From assembly GCA_033239525.1 (NCBI GenBank), contig BSYO01000038.1, positions 4,231,556 through 4,295,555 of the forward strand: a DNA stretch of 64,000 nt, in the 5' to 3' direction. A program made the translations under genes and the position numbers. How positions within the stretch are numbered: the stretch's first letter is position 1; each line of letters starts with the position of its first letter. Below, piece by piece: positions 33,614 through 45,262 of this stretch. This DNA comes from Nepenthes gracilis. Taxonomy: Eukaryota; Streptophyta; Magnoliopsida; Caryophyllales; Nepenthaceae. The notes beneath the pieces were generated by a model. That model made no database searches, was not told where the DNA came from, and saw nothing but the letters and a program-made list of their open reading frames with translations.

Positions 33614-35622
33614 GTACTGATTTTCAAAATATAGTAATTAGAAATAATTAAATTAATATAATTAAAATTAAATTTAAAGTATGCGAAGAATTACGTTTCG
33701 GAAGCAAAATAGGGTGATGAGAGAAGGGCCACCCGCTGCTCACTTGAGCAGCGCTGTGGCGCAAAATCCAGCAGGCGTGCGTCTACTGCTCGCCCAAGCA
33801 TAGCCTGAGGCTCACATTCCAGTGGCTTTGCGCCCGCAGTATGCTTGAGGCACGCTCGAGCGCAGATTCAAGTGCTGGCGCACCCGCGGAGCCCTCGACT
33901 GGCGCTCGAGCACCACTACGCCTATTTAAACCCACGATGTTAGCTTTTCTGTCATTTTTCTGTGAAATAGAGAGAGAGGAGAGAGAGAGTGCAACGAAGG
34001 AGAGAAAGAAGGGGAGTTCGAGGCTTCCGAGTCTATTTCTGACTTAGAGCTAGTTGACAAACTTATAGATCGGGTTGAGGCAAGTGCTCCTATATACTTT
34101 TCTTTTTCTTATTGCTCTTTTTGTTTCGTTCTATTTGGGTATTTTTATTCAAATATCCGTCCAAATTTAGATTATAAATATTCACGTGTTTAATGTGCAT
34201 ATACTTTGATTTTCTTTTCGATTTTGTAGATTTGTGAAGTATTGTGTATATTTGGAAAACCCTGACCTCACGCCTACGTGTTTCTCCAGTTATTTTTGCA
34301 CAAATGTGAAATGTGGCTTTGAAAATTGGTAACCCTAGCTTCGTGAATGTTATTGCTTTAATTATTTAATATTTATTCACATCTATTTTGCATATATTAT
34401 TTTATATGTTCTGAAAATTATATTGAGTACTTTGTATGAAGAAAATTATTGTCCGAAAATCCAAATAATTTGATAAGCTTATGTGGAAAGAATTTCTTAA
34501 TTGTTCCTAAGCTCCATGTCGATTTGTGCAGGTATTTGAAATCATGTGAAGACTTTGTAATAAGAAATACGTACTTATGATATGAAAAGAATTATGAAAA
34601 TTATAAAAGGGGACCTCCACAATTCATGATGATCGATTAATCATTCTCTAGAGAGTGAGAACTTGTGAAAATTTTCTTAAAAATAAGTAATCAAGAAATT
34701 GGGCCAATGATTTGTATTTCAGAGGGTGATATTCTTTGACATACCTTAGGATATTACAATAGTAGATCGAGGAATGCCCCTAGGCCCTGGAGAGATATTT
34801 TGGTGACATAAGAATTATGGCTTCATATATAAGATTAAGGGTATACGGCTTACCATGGGGTGTTGAATTGCGTGGGTAGTGCCTTAGAATGTGTTGAAGT
34901 ATACATATTCCGTTCCTCATTTGACTACTCATTAGTTAGTAAGACATACTAGCCCTGATCATTAAATATGAATGAATTTCTACATATTTTAGAAACAAAA
35001 GGAATTAGATAAAATGTGCGAAGATAAATGCGTTTCGGAAAGGTATTTAATCATGTTTTTATGCTCATGTATCTGTATCATGACTCTATTTCGTTCCTAT
35101 GATTTAATTTGAATATATTGAATTACTCTTATTATTATTTGTGCCTTATTGAATATTCGGATCACTCTTTACTATTTTTTACATTCAGGTGAACATGAGC
35201 TGATTCCTGATGAGGAGGATTAGAGTTTAAAGATGGCTAGGCTTGGAGGATGATGATTTTGTGGAATTGTATATATGTAGGATGAAAATGTTAATGTATT
35301 TTGATTATTTTGATGATATTCTGATGAGTTTAGTTTCTGCTATATATCAATGATGTTATATGCTTTCGTTGGTCATATGGTTTGTTTTTGGTACCTAGTG
35401 GCATATCTCTATCCCAACGTTATATCAAGAGATATGACATTAGAGCCATGAATTTATTGTGGCAATTTGTGAATCCAGTGTTTACTTAGTTGATATTGTA
35501 GGTTGGATGATATCTCTTGTGGATGGTTTCTAAACCATTTGTATTTAGTTTTGACGGACATTTGTGCAGGTGTTTTAGGTGGCCGTTAGTTTGGCCATAG
35601 TTTTTATATAGGGTCCGTCACA
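33614..35622 (+). mobile_element. Chromovirus-type LTR inserted at the edge of copy A
   Basis: It begins near GTACTGATTTTCAAA (compare GTACCGATTTTTGAA six bases inside the LTR at 40611) and ends GGGTCCGTCACA. It shares the phrase 'gatcgggttgaggcaagtg' (around 34070) with 'gatcgggtcgaggcatgtg' (around 41620). It has a TATA-like 'cctatttaaaccc' at 33920-33935 and a GA-rich tract just after. No target duplication is found; the first bases of the LTR and part of copy A next to it seem to be deleted. There are no internal genes. Confidence 0.75.
33920..33935 (+). promoter_or_regulatory. TATA-like box in the chromovirus LTR
   Basis: 'cctatttaaaccca' precedes the GA-rich tract by some 35 bases. The related LTR at 40611 has 'ggttttataaccg' in the equivalent position (41467-41480). 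It is a plausible transcription start region of the LTR. Confidence 0.45.
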
Positions 35623-36990
35623 GGCTCATTCAACGAGAATAAGAAGAACCAATGGCTGGTGGTCGAGTCCCTTACTCTGGCCAAATGGGAGCCTATACAG
35701 GAGGGGTCTGATGCTCTCTGAGCACTGTCGGTTCATAAAAGGAAGTATAAGAGGAATGCAAAGCCTCTTCAAATAAAAGAGCCATCGGCCCAAGCGCAAG
35801 GAGGCCTCAGCTACAACCACTTCTGAAGATGAGGCCACCATCGATCAATTAATAAGAAGGAAGAGGCCGTTGGTTAGAGTGGACCCAACTTGTACAACCT
35901 CCTGGCTCAAGGCTCTGGGGCCATTGGGCTAGATGAAAACTATGAGCCTTCGGAGTCTTTTGTTGAGGCTAGAGCTGAAGACATTCCAATCCCTATCCCA
36001 ACACTTACTTCATATGGGGTGCCAGCTGTTCTACCACTACTATCCAAGGAGTCCTTGCTCGACATCCCTACTAACTTTACTGAACATATATCCTAAATTA
36101 GCGACACTCAGTCTGGTGAGACCGAGGAGATGCCACTAATTGAGTTCCAAGTGGCCAGCATCATTGAGGTGGTCACTTCAGAGTTACAGCTGAAATTGTA
36201 GAGGTGCATTCTATTGAGCCCTTAGCACCCGAGGTTGAACCGGAAGACAAGACTGAGGAGCAAGTCGTGGCAATAGACGTGCCTCTTTTGGAGGGTCCCA
36301 TGCCCAATGCCGAGCTAGAAGCAATTTTTGAAGCGGTAGCTGGAACATCTAGTTTCAAGCCCCCGGTGCTTGAGGCCAAGGGTGGTGTTATTATTGGAGG
36401 AGTCCAGAGGTGGCTGGTGCAGAGCCCTCAGAGCTCGAGGTCCAGGAGGCATTGAAGGTCCTCACAAGTGATGTTTTTTTAGGGAGCATCTCCATCTCTG
36501 AGGTACTGACCGAACCATTCCTTAGTTTCTTTATTACTTTTTTCATAGTTACTGACTTGCTCTTTTTCTTTGCAACTTCAAGAAATGGCCCATCATCTTG
36601 CCTGTGCTACCAACCACCTGGCTCACAATTATATTGAAAAAGAGAAATTTCTGACTTTAGAGGAGCGTTTTTCTAAACTTGAACACAAGCTAGCAGACAT
36701 GAAGTAGAAAGTTTGCCCTCCTTTGAGATCAAAACTTCAAGATAGAGAGTAATTTTTGAATGCCTATTTGTCCGGATGACATGAGGTAGATGTTGGAGCG
36801 TAGTTACTAGGAGGGTATCGGTTTGTGCTGGCACATCATTCAAATTATGGCTCCTAGTGTTCCAATTTCCTTCATCTTAGGAATGCTAGTGCTCGCCATG
36901 GCTTAGATGTGTTAGACCATCCTAAAGACTATGTGGACTATTGGGAGTTTCTGCCAAGGATTTCATAGCCTCGTCCTCCTCCAGAATAGA
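35623..36990 (+). pseudogene. Antisense-ORF remnant of copy A (C-terminal half)
   Basis: It lies on the plus strand of a minus-strand element, where aORF1 sits in element 1. The 35890-36096 frame is acidic and rich in Pro, Ser and Glu, like the linker of aORF1. After a frame change, 36204-36455 continues in the same style. Near 36590-36720 a coiled-coil-like stretch reads L-E-E-R-F-S-K-L-E-H-K-L-A-D-M-K and then a stop. A tail with D-V-L-D-H-P-K-D-Y-V-D-Y-W-E-F follows near 36910-36950. The N-terminal core with the W-K-F-F motif is not found and was probably lost with the neighbouring LTR. Several stops and shifts occur. Confidence 0.55.
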
Positions 36991-37620
36991 CACTTGTACT
37001 CTTTTATTTATTGTTATTTTTTATACTTGTAATTGGAACATCCATCTGTAATAAAATGAAAGATTTTTTCATTACTGTGTCGATGACTTTCTCTCTCTCT
37101 CTTAGTTGCTTGTAGTTATATATATATATAAGTATAGGTTGGTTGGACATTATAAATGTTGGGCACTTAATATTACTTAATTCATTGTCCACACACGGCC
37201 TCTGTCTCTCAGATAGACTGGAGGGTATCAAAGCTTTTGTGTATCTATTATAAGTTTTTTGTACTATGGCCAACTGACGATACTACTTTGAAAGTCTTTA
37301 CATGTGTGCTTTATGGAAACCCTTTAAGTTTTTTAACCTTTGACCTCATTAGGACAGCTTGGCTCCATGACCGAGTTTTAATAAATCGGCTTCATTTGAG
37401 CCGCTCAGTTACATGACTGAGTTTTATTGACCTCCAAGTGTAACTCGTGGGACAAGTGAATGGATTTAACTTGACTTAGGGGCATATTAGGCCATGCAAT
37501 GTCATAAAATAATAAACAAGCATATGAACAAATAAATAATTATTTTATTGATAAAGCAAAGTTTATAAGCACTCCACATGATGCAAACGAATCTTACCTA
37601 TTCGTAAGTATATTCATTGT
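36991..37620. other. Spacer of copy A between antisense ORF and INT
   Basis: It is mostly A/T-rich. Two related units ('ggctccatgaccgagttttaat' near 37350 and 'cagttacatgactgagttttat' near 37406) form a short eroded tandem repeat of about 55 bases. No gene is seen. A short (TA)n run lies at 37117-37130. Confidence 0.55.
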
Positions 37621-38990
37621 AGTATTTTTTGAGGTGAAAGCTAAGCTCGAGGGATTAGTTTGCCATTTTGGATGCGTAGTTTGTACACCCCATTCCGAAG
37701 AATGGCCAAGACCAAGAATAACCCTTTCTAGTTAGGTGAAAGCTTGTTCCGGTTGGCATTTTTGCTACTACCTTTAATGCTCCGTAGTACTAAGTCTCCC
37801 ATTTTAAACTGGTGCATTCTCATCTTCTTGTTGTAGTATTTGGCAATCCTTTATTGATAAGCCGTCGGCCACAATCATGCCATATCTCGGGCTTCTTCAA
37901 GTAGAACGAGGTTCTTTTGAAGCCTTTGTGAGTTGTTGCGCGAGTCAAAACACTCAACCTGGAGACTGGACAGTTTGACATCTATTGGAATGACAGCCTC
38001 GGTCCTATAGTATAAGTTAAAGGGTGTCTCTCAGGTTGGCTCTCTGAGTGTCATCCTATATGACTATGGGACAGATGACAGCTCGTCTACCCACGAGTCC
38101 CCAGCATTCTGAAGCTTTGTCTTCAAAATGTGCAGTATTGTGCGGTTAGTAACTTCTACTTGTCCGTTAGTTTGTGGGTCGGCAATGGATCTGTGAACCA
38201 ACCTTATCCTTAAGTAGTACAGTACTTCATAAAACGTTGCCAGTGAATTAGGTCCCATTATCGGTCACTATGACTTTGGAGATGCCAAATCTATATACGA
38301 TGCTTTGCCAGATGAACTCGGTTGCATTCTACTCTGTGATCCGAGCCAGTGGGACTGCCTTAACCCATTTCATGACATAATTGATTCCAATGATCACGAA
38401 CTTCCTCTACCTGGATGCAATTGGAAGGGGTTCGAGGTTATCGAGCCCCCATTGTGCAAACGGCTAAGGCGACTGCACAGTTTGGAGCTCCGTATGTGGC
38501 TGATGGGTAAGGTGTCCATGCACCTGACAGTTCTCACATTTTCACATGAAATCCATAACATCATGCTTCATGGTGGGCCAATAATATCCCTACCTCATGA
38601 GTTTGAAATCATGGTTCTTGCCCCCAATGCGGGATTCGCAGATGCCAAGGCGTACTTCTCCGAGCGCATAGTTAGCCTTTTCTAGCACCAAACACCGTAT
38701 GTATGGGATGGAGTATCCACGTTGATACAACTTTTCATCCATAATAGTGTTCCATCCTGTTATCTTTTTTCATGTGCTTGGCTTTATCCAAACTTTCTGA
38801 TAGCGTGTCGTCGGACAAGTATCTCACATAAGGTGTCATCCAATTATTGGCATTGGCTATCTGTATAATTTTCTACTCCGGGTCATTATACTAGAAACTT
38901 TGAGGACTTCACGCATTTCTGGTGCATATTTCTCTGGGTCCTCGGTCGTTCAACCTTGCCAGTCGGTTGGCTTTCTCATTCTCTTCTTTT
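37620..38990 (-). pseudogene. Integrase of copy A (broken)
   Basis: Read on the minus strand, it starts with N-N-W-M-T-P-Y-V-R-Y-L, the same junction phrase as in element 1 (W-M-T-P-Y-V-R-F-L). It continues through an eroded zinc-binding region, a core with N-Y-V-M-K-W, and, in the frame 38258-38064, T-N-G-Q-V-E-V-T-N-R. Here the Glu of the D,D(35)E triad is kept, unlike in element 1. The GPY/F-like tail follows near 37700. Frame changes and stops separate these blocks. Confidence 0.8.
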
Positions 38991-39420
38991 GGAATGTGGA
39001 TTATTTCCACATTATCAAATGTCGAAATTAAACCTCGGACATTTGAGAGGTATTGAGCTTCATCTTGTGTGCCCGAAGGATATTGAATATCTCATCCGGA
39101 TCGCAAATATGATCATTGGTCACCCTGCTCTTGACGAGCATGTCGTCCACATATATTTTATAACAGTACATCCCTTTATCGGTCATGAATATTGTATGCT
39201 TCTCATCCTCTGAACTCATTTGAATCTAGTTGTAACTTGAGTATGCATCAATGAAGCTCAATAGTTCCTGCCCAGATGTTGAGTTTACGAGCAAATCAAT
39301 CTCCAGTAACGAAAAGCTGTCTTCAAACGTGCTTTGTTGACATCTATGAAATCAACGCACATCCTCTATTTTCTATTACTTTTCTTAACCATGACCACAT
39401 TAGATAATCAGTCTAGATAT
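38991..39420 (-). pseudogene. RT and RNase H remnant of copy A with two internal deletions
   Basis: The frame 39219-39028 reads H-T-I-F-M-T-D-K-G-M-Y-C-Y-K and jumps directly to Y-V-D-D-M-L-V-K-S, skipping about 45 residues that lie between these motifs in element 1. Shortly after M-K-L the sequence jumps again, to S-N-V-R-G-L-I-S-T-F-D-N-V-E-I-I-H-I, the end of aRNH. The RT C-terminal part, the RT-linked RNase H and most of aRNH are therefore deleted. The D-K-G-M-Y-C-Y-K sequence has Lys where element 1 has a TAG. Confidence 0.8.
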
Positions 39421-40610
39421 TAAATTTCCCTGATGAATTTGGCATCAAGTAGTTTCTTCGCCTCCTCACTAATGGCAATCAGTTTTTTAACCGAATAATT
39501 ACCGGATAGGCTCATGATTGGGATCAAGGCCCAACTTATGGACCTTTATTACGGTCGATATTCCGGCATGTCGCTAGGTGTCCAGATAAAGACGTTGGAA
39601 TTCTGTTGGAGAAAATCAATAAGTTGACTTTGGAGGGGGGATCGGATAGAGAACTTCCAATCTGAATGCACTTCTTTGGATCATTAGAGTTCAAAGGGAT
39701 TCGGTTGTAGACTTCCCAGACTGAGTTTACAATAATGTGGACTCATCATGAAAGTCATTGTCCTCAATTTGCTGATTGGGGGGGGTGTTTGAGTGATCTT
39801 GGTTAAGTAACATGTCTGCCCAGTCATCTGATCATTAAAGACTTCTCCAATGCCGAACGGGGTCTAGAACTTTACATTCAAATGCGGGATTGAAGTCACT
39901 ACTCCAAATGCTGTTAAACAGGGACATCCGAGGATAGAATTATAAACTAACAAAAGGTCTACTACCAAGAAAGAAAGTATCTTGATGGATGTGTTTAGAT
40001 AGGTGCCCAACGTAACTTCTAGTCGGATGACCCCCTAGATATGTACCTGCTCATTGTCCAGTCTGTACAGGGATCCCTCGATGGTTTTCAATTAACTTCT
40101 TTTTAATCCTAATTTAAAGTATGTATCGAGAGAAAGTAAATTTTTTAAATTTTCATTATCAATAAATACTCCTTTTAATTACTGGTCCACGTTACCATTA
40201 GAGATGAGTGCATTTATAACAAGGGATTAGAATGTGGAAAAGTTACATGTGTCATATTTTCATCACTAAAATTAATGACATCATTCTTACGTCCTACCCT
40301 TGGTTTCTTTTGGCCAATGACTATTCTTGAGCTCTCCAAAACTTCATCCTAAGTTGGACGTGTGGTGATCATGTTTATGACCCCAATTGTCACTCAGTTC
40401 CTTGGCAGTTCGACCTCATCTCTATTAGCTACTCCGGAAGTCTATCCAGGTCTTTGTGGAAAACAAGTGAGGTGTCACTTTCAGATCAGCTTTTCAATAT
40501 CCTTCTGTAGCAATCTGCAGCCTTCAGTGCTGTAGCCCCCACATCGATGGTAGTGACAATACTTTGATTGGTCACCTCCATTTGGCCCTTGCTTGACCCG
40601 GACTAGATAC
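39421..40610 (-). pseudogene. N-terminal RT, protease and gag C-terminus of copy A
   Basis: The minus strand reads, from 40560 downward, a zinc-knuckle-like C-H-Y-H-R-C-G-G-Y-S-T-E-G-C-R (better preserved than in element 1), then the protease region (about 40300-39950) and the start of RT (about 39700-39420). Frames change often. The block starts exactly at the chromovirus LTR insertion, whose other side continues gag. Confidence 0.7.
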
Positions 40611-43424
40611 TGTAATGTACCGATTTTTGAATTTCTTCATATAATAAAAAATATTAAGTCATAAATAAGTTATCATAATAGCTAATGAAGTTGTTATTTG
40701 CTAAGGACATGAAATTTGACCGGCTGGATTATAATGTTGACCTGCCAAAATTGTTGATCGGATTTGGCATCTTTCACCTGATCGAAGTGTTGGCCAACCA
40801 AGAAACGTTGATCGATTGATATGCATAATAACCGACTAATATGCATTTTGCCTCTTGCCAAAATATCCGGTCAACACGTTGACCGGGCTAATTGAGCCAT
40901 TTTTTTGATATGGCAAAGTGGCGATTTGCATAAAATGACCGGTATGGATGAATGGCAAAATGACCGGTATGGATTTGCACAAAATGACCGGTTTGGATGA
41001 ATGGCAAAATGACCGGTTTGGATTGGGCGGAATGATGCATTTTGCCGGTTTGGAGTATTTTGCCAGAATGATGCAATTTACCTAGCTGGAATAAATTGCT
41101 GAATTGGAGCAAAATGTCGTTATACAAATGATCGGTATGGTTTGACTGGTTTGGATTGGAAATTGGGCAGGGATGCGATTTTGACTACTTTGAATTTACC
41201 AGTATACTTTTACCGGTATGAAATGAAGGTTTGGCAGGAATGGATGATATGGAATTCCCAGAATGGTTGACCTATTTGGGAGAAGAGGGCAGTATGGAAT
41301 GGATTTACTGGTTTGGAAAGCCAGTTTTCTTGGAAATTTTGAAATGCAATTGTCCAATTAAGAAGAGATGACTGGACTAAAATAGTCGACCGGAAGTAGG
41401 CTTGGCGCGCTTGTTGTGCGCTGTGGACTACACTTGAGAGCTGGTCCACGTAAAAGCCGTGTCCTGGTTTTATAACCGTTGGGCTGCGCGATTTTGGGGG
41501 AAAATATTCGAGCAGAGAGAGGAAGAGAGAGAGAGCGTGGAGAAGAGTGATAAATGGAGCAAACGAAGGCTCTCGGGTCCGATTCTTGCTTGGAGTTAGT
41601 TGAAAAAGTTGTAGATCGGGTCGAGGCATGTGTACTCATACTCTCTTTTTCATCTCTTTTGATTTTTACTCATTTGTTTGGGTATTATCGTTCCGATATC
41701 AACCAAAAATCATGAAAAGTATGTAACCCATGATTATTGCTTAAAGTATTTATGGTTTATTGTCCGTTTTTCCCTTTAATTTGCTCGGTTTGGCTTTGCC
41801 AAACCCTAGACTGGGGCCCAGCTCAGGTATCCCCCTTCCCATTCGAATTCATGCATGATTGGCCATCAATAATAAATTATCTAAATTCTAATTATGTGTA
41901 TACATCGATGGGGCGTCCAAGTTCTCAAGAATCGGCTTGTTCGTGACGTCAGGATGCTCTAAAACGGCCATGTTTCTGTTCACCTGAGGACAATTGGGAG
42001 TTTTACATGCTTCCATCATAATTAATTATTATGTAAGCTATGCCTAATTATATATGTCTAATTGTAAGTCCCGAAAAAATGTGTTTGTGATCCATTGTGA
42101 AGGAAATGTATTCCGGAAGCCCCCAAAGTGATAATTGACTAATGATGAGAAGAAATCCTAATCTTTCCTATGAATTATGATGACCATGCATCCAATTAAC
42201 TTGTGAAAAGGGTTAAGTCCAAAGGAAAGATAATAATCGCATATACGTTCTGAGGAAAGTTCACAATATGCTATGTGATCAAATTGTTCTTTCGGATGGA
42301 GTTATTGTGAATTGAATTATGGTAGACCTTCTTTCAAATGAATAAGTGGCCATAAAACTAGGACCACAGATTTATATTATGAAGGGTAATATCCCTTGAC
42401 CTACCATTAGTGTTACAGTAGAGATTTAAGGATTATCCTGACTGCGTATTATAGCAGGTAATACTCTTGGAAAGCCTTAGAATGTTACTGTGGAAGGATG
42501 AGTACTGTCTCTGGGCCCCAGGGGAACATGCGGGGGCCTTGTGTTATCGGCCCGTCTATAGGCCTAATATGTAGATGGTCGCCTCTGGGTTGATAATAGG
42601 AGCTTGTGACTTTAGAACATGTGGGATATCATGATCCTTTTCAAACTCTCCTATATCTTTTGTTAGTAAAGTTTACTAACCCTGATCCGTAAAAATAAAT
42701 AATTATGTATAAATTATATCCCAAAGAGAAATAAATTGTATTCTAAAGCATATTGATCATGTTCTTGTCTATGCATCCTTTTTCATGATTATATATATCC
42801 TTCATTGCTTAACCACACTTATATTGTCTACGATTTTGAATATGATATACTTGCTGAGCATTTGGTTCACCCTTACTATTTCACATTTCCTCCAAATTAG
42901 CACAAACTTGTTATGCCGATGGGACTGAGTAGAGACTAGAGGTGGACTAGGCTCTGGACTTGGAAGACAAGATTGGAAGACTTATACCATATAGATTATA
43001 ATTAATTGTATACATTCATATTTCAGTTGGGTTTATTAATGTATGTTGTACAAAATAACTAAAGATCAGATAGTTTAATTTTCATTGTTATTTGGGTTTA
43101 TTTATACTTCCGCAGGATATTGTAGTTTATAATAGGTACCTAGTGGCATCTCTCTTTGACCGATATTGTATATAGATACACTGCGTTTGAGCCACATCTA
43201 AGTAGTGGCATTCAGATCCTCTGTAATTTGTGTATTGATTTTTGTATGCTGTTGGAACTTAGAGCTATTGGGATATATATATGTGTGAGTTATTGAGATG
43301 TTTGGCACTTTGGGAGGATTTATATATATTATACAGAATATTTCACAAGTATTTGTATAGTTGGATGGTCGTATTATAGAGAAAACTCAACCGGATTGTT
43401 GACAGAAAAATACGGTTCGTCTCA
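40611..43424 (+). mobile_element. Solo LTR, chromovirus type, in gag of copy A
   Basis: 2814 bp, TGTAATGTACCG to GGTTCGTCTCA, flanked by GATAC (40606-40610) and GATGC (43425-43429), a 5-bp duplication with one transition. Copy B has the uninterrupted site near 58290 ('aagccagatgccatag'), which confirms the insertion point. It contains a TATA-like 'ttttataacc', a GA tract (41510-41560), a run of related 'aaaatgaccggt(a/t)tgga' phrases near 40930-41030, and 'gatcgggtcgaggc'. No internal coding region is present. Confidence 0.9.
40925..41040 (+). repeat. Short tandem repeats 'aaatgaccggtatggat' in the solo LTR
   Basis: Four near-identical phrases of about 17-30 bases ('tgcataaaatgaccggtatggatgaatggc' style) follow each other, ending with 'attgggcggaatgatgc'. 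They lie in the U3-like part of the LTR upstream of the TATA-like box, where plant LTR enhancers are often repeated. Confidence 0.7.
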
Positions 43425-44349
43425 GATGCCATGGTAGCTTTTCCTCCCTTCTACTGAAGGCGAATTAGGATAGAAAACTATCGGTCAAATCTTGAAATAT
43501 CCTGATCAAGTTCAGTTGAAGCTAATAGAACCCTGCTCGGGCATCCCATTTAAGAGTAAAAAAGAAGCATAGACACATTGTTGCCTCATCTAAGGCTTAA
43601 AAGCTTAGAAAAGTGTAGAAATGGTCTAGATGGTCCATTGGATCAGTGTTTCCATTGTACGGATCTAGGACCGGTATCTTGAACTTTGAGGAAGCGGATG
43701 AGTTCAGATCTCTATAGTGAATGAAGATCTCCGCAAGTCTGAGGCTTGTCCTCCGGTGTCTCCTCTAAAGACCTGTTGCCATATCTTTCAACTTTCTCCT
43801 CCATTTGAGGAGTAGCCATTCTCTTCTTATTGAGGAAGATCTTTAATCTGAAGGGTCTTGCTGGGCTTGAGAGGTTGGGCATCTCACAACTTTCGGAGGG
43901 AGCCCACTGTGTGAGGTTCTTGCTTTGTGCTTGGATTTCCTATCATTATGAAAATAAATAGGCTTTCGCCTCTCAGGGCTGCTCTCCTGGGTCCTCTAAC
44001 TAAGATGACCCTCCAAGCACGTCGAGACTTTATTGCTTGAGGCAGCTTGAGCCGTGAGTTCTTTAGGTTGTTGACCCTTATCTGCTGGGCACTTCCACCC
44101 ACTCCTCCTTCGCTTGGAGGTTGCCATTTGGGAGGCAAAAGACTGAGCCCCCTTTGGCCATTCATCAAGTCGGGTGCATATAGTCTGGATAACTTTGGAT
44201 ATGTCGTCCATTTTCATTGCAAGTTCGCATATGCAAGGGTCAGGATGATTGTCCACCTGACTAGCCGTAGGAGGGAAACTACCACATGAGGTGCCATCTC
44301 TGACTAGGGTATTGACTTATGCTCGTGTATTCACCATGTTGTCTTTCAT
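43425..44349 (-). pseudogene. gag N-terminal part of copy A
   Basis: The likely start is ATG 44349-44347, with M-V-N-T-R-A (then a TAA) a few codons later at 44337, matching the M-V-N-x-R-A-Q starts of elements 1 and 2. The frame 44256-43996 continues as D-N-H-P-D-P-C-I-C-E-L-A and shows L-D-E-W-P-K. The gag region continues down to the solo LTR at 43424. Stops and frame shifts are present, though fewer than in copy C. Confidence 0.75.
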
Positions 44350-44375
44350 AGGAATATGGTTATCAGACTTTTAGT

Positions 44376-44396
44376 CGCTTTCCCCAAACGGTGCCA
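44376..44396 (-). other. Primer binding site of copy A
   Basis: On the minus strand, TGGCACCGTTTGGGGAAAGC starts one base inside the 5' LTR, the same one-base gap as in elements 1 and 2. It resembles TGGCGTCGTCTGTGGGA of element 2 with several changes. Confidence 0.7.
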
Positions 44397-44397
44397 A

Positions 44398-45065
44398 TGA
44401 TGCATTCGAGGATCCGAATTATAGTATAGATTAGGGGGCTAAAGTTTATCTATTAGGCTTGAAGCGGGTTTGGTTTCCGTACATCCTTAATCTAAATTTA
44501 GTGCAACACAAAATACGGTCAAAGGATTTGACGAAACTCACTCTCCGGTAGATTCTCCAACGCTCAAGTCAGTATCCTTCTTTTAAAGAGGGGAAAAAGA
44601 GAGGATGCAAATTCAAGTATTTATAAATATGTTTCTTGTTTAGGGGTTTGTACTTTTATAAAAGCGTTTTAGTTTTAGAGAGAGGTTGTGTGTGCTCTGG
44701 GAATCTTTGAATTACTTTTAATTTGTCTGAAATGTCGATCCCTTTTCCTATTGGAAGGAAGGGGTTTTATAGAAGGAGATGGTTGAATTCTCTTGTTAAC
44801 TGTCGAGGAAACTGCCAGGTAAATTAGATTTAGCCCAACTAGCATTTTCAACCAGCGCCCAATGCCATTACTTTAAGATAAGAAAGGAAAACTGTCCCAA
44901 CCATTGGCGTTGGTTTCATCTTTGTTCCAGGAGTGAACCATTTATGTAAGGCGGTCGGACGTGTCCACCGAATTGGGCTGTGTAGGTCATTTGGGCCTTC
45001 ATACTTTATGGATTGAATCCATGAGTGAAATATTCCTCTTAGGTCATCGATGACAATACCCATCA
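44398..45065 (-). repeat. Right (5') LTR of copy A
   Basis: 668 bp, TGATGCATTCG to ATACCCATCA on the plus strand, followed by ATATC. It is homologous to 33128-33613 and to the copy B LTR at 59260-59936 along most of its length. Confidence 0.92.
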
Positions 45066-45262
45066 ATATCGTCATTTTTCCTGCTAGAAGCAGCATCCCC
45101 AAACTCATCTAGGGGCTAGAATTTTTTTTTTTAAAATGTGAAAATTCTTATTACACTGAGCAAATGTATTATTTTCACACAACATAACAATCATGCTTAA
45201 TATGAATAATATTAAGCAAAGAAGAAAATTAAAGGGTGAGAAAAAATATTTAAAATATATAA
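45066..45262. other. Gap between copy A and element 2
   Basis: It starts with the ATATC duplication. The remainder is A/T-rich with a T10 run and no gene. Confidence 0.6.

Larger units (their letters stand above)
33128..45065 (-). mobile_element. Copy A: minus-strand Tat-lineage Ty3/gypsy element with nested LTRs
   Basis: The element is bounded by ATATC duplications 11.9 kb apart. On the minus strand the order is 5' LTR (44398-45065), PBS, gag, PR, a damaged RT, the end of aRNH, INT and a spacer repeat. A plus-strand antisense ORF and a partial 3' LTR (33128-33613) complete it. Two chromovirus-type LTRs lie inside it. RT and the RNase H domains have suffered large internal deletions, so the element is dead. 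Copy B is a close relative. Confidence 0.85.

Noticed and set aside
35323..35626. Possible target duplication for the 33614-35622 LTR
   Set aside because: GGCTC after the LTR has no match before its start, and the first bases of the LTR are missing, so no duplication can be claimed.
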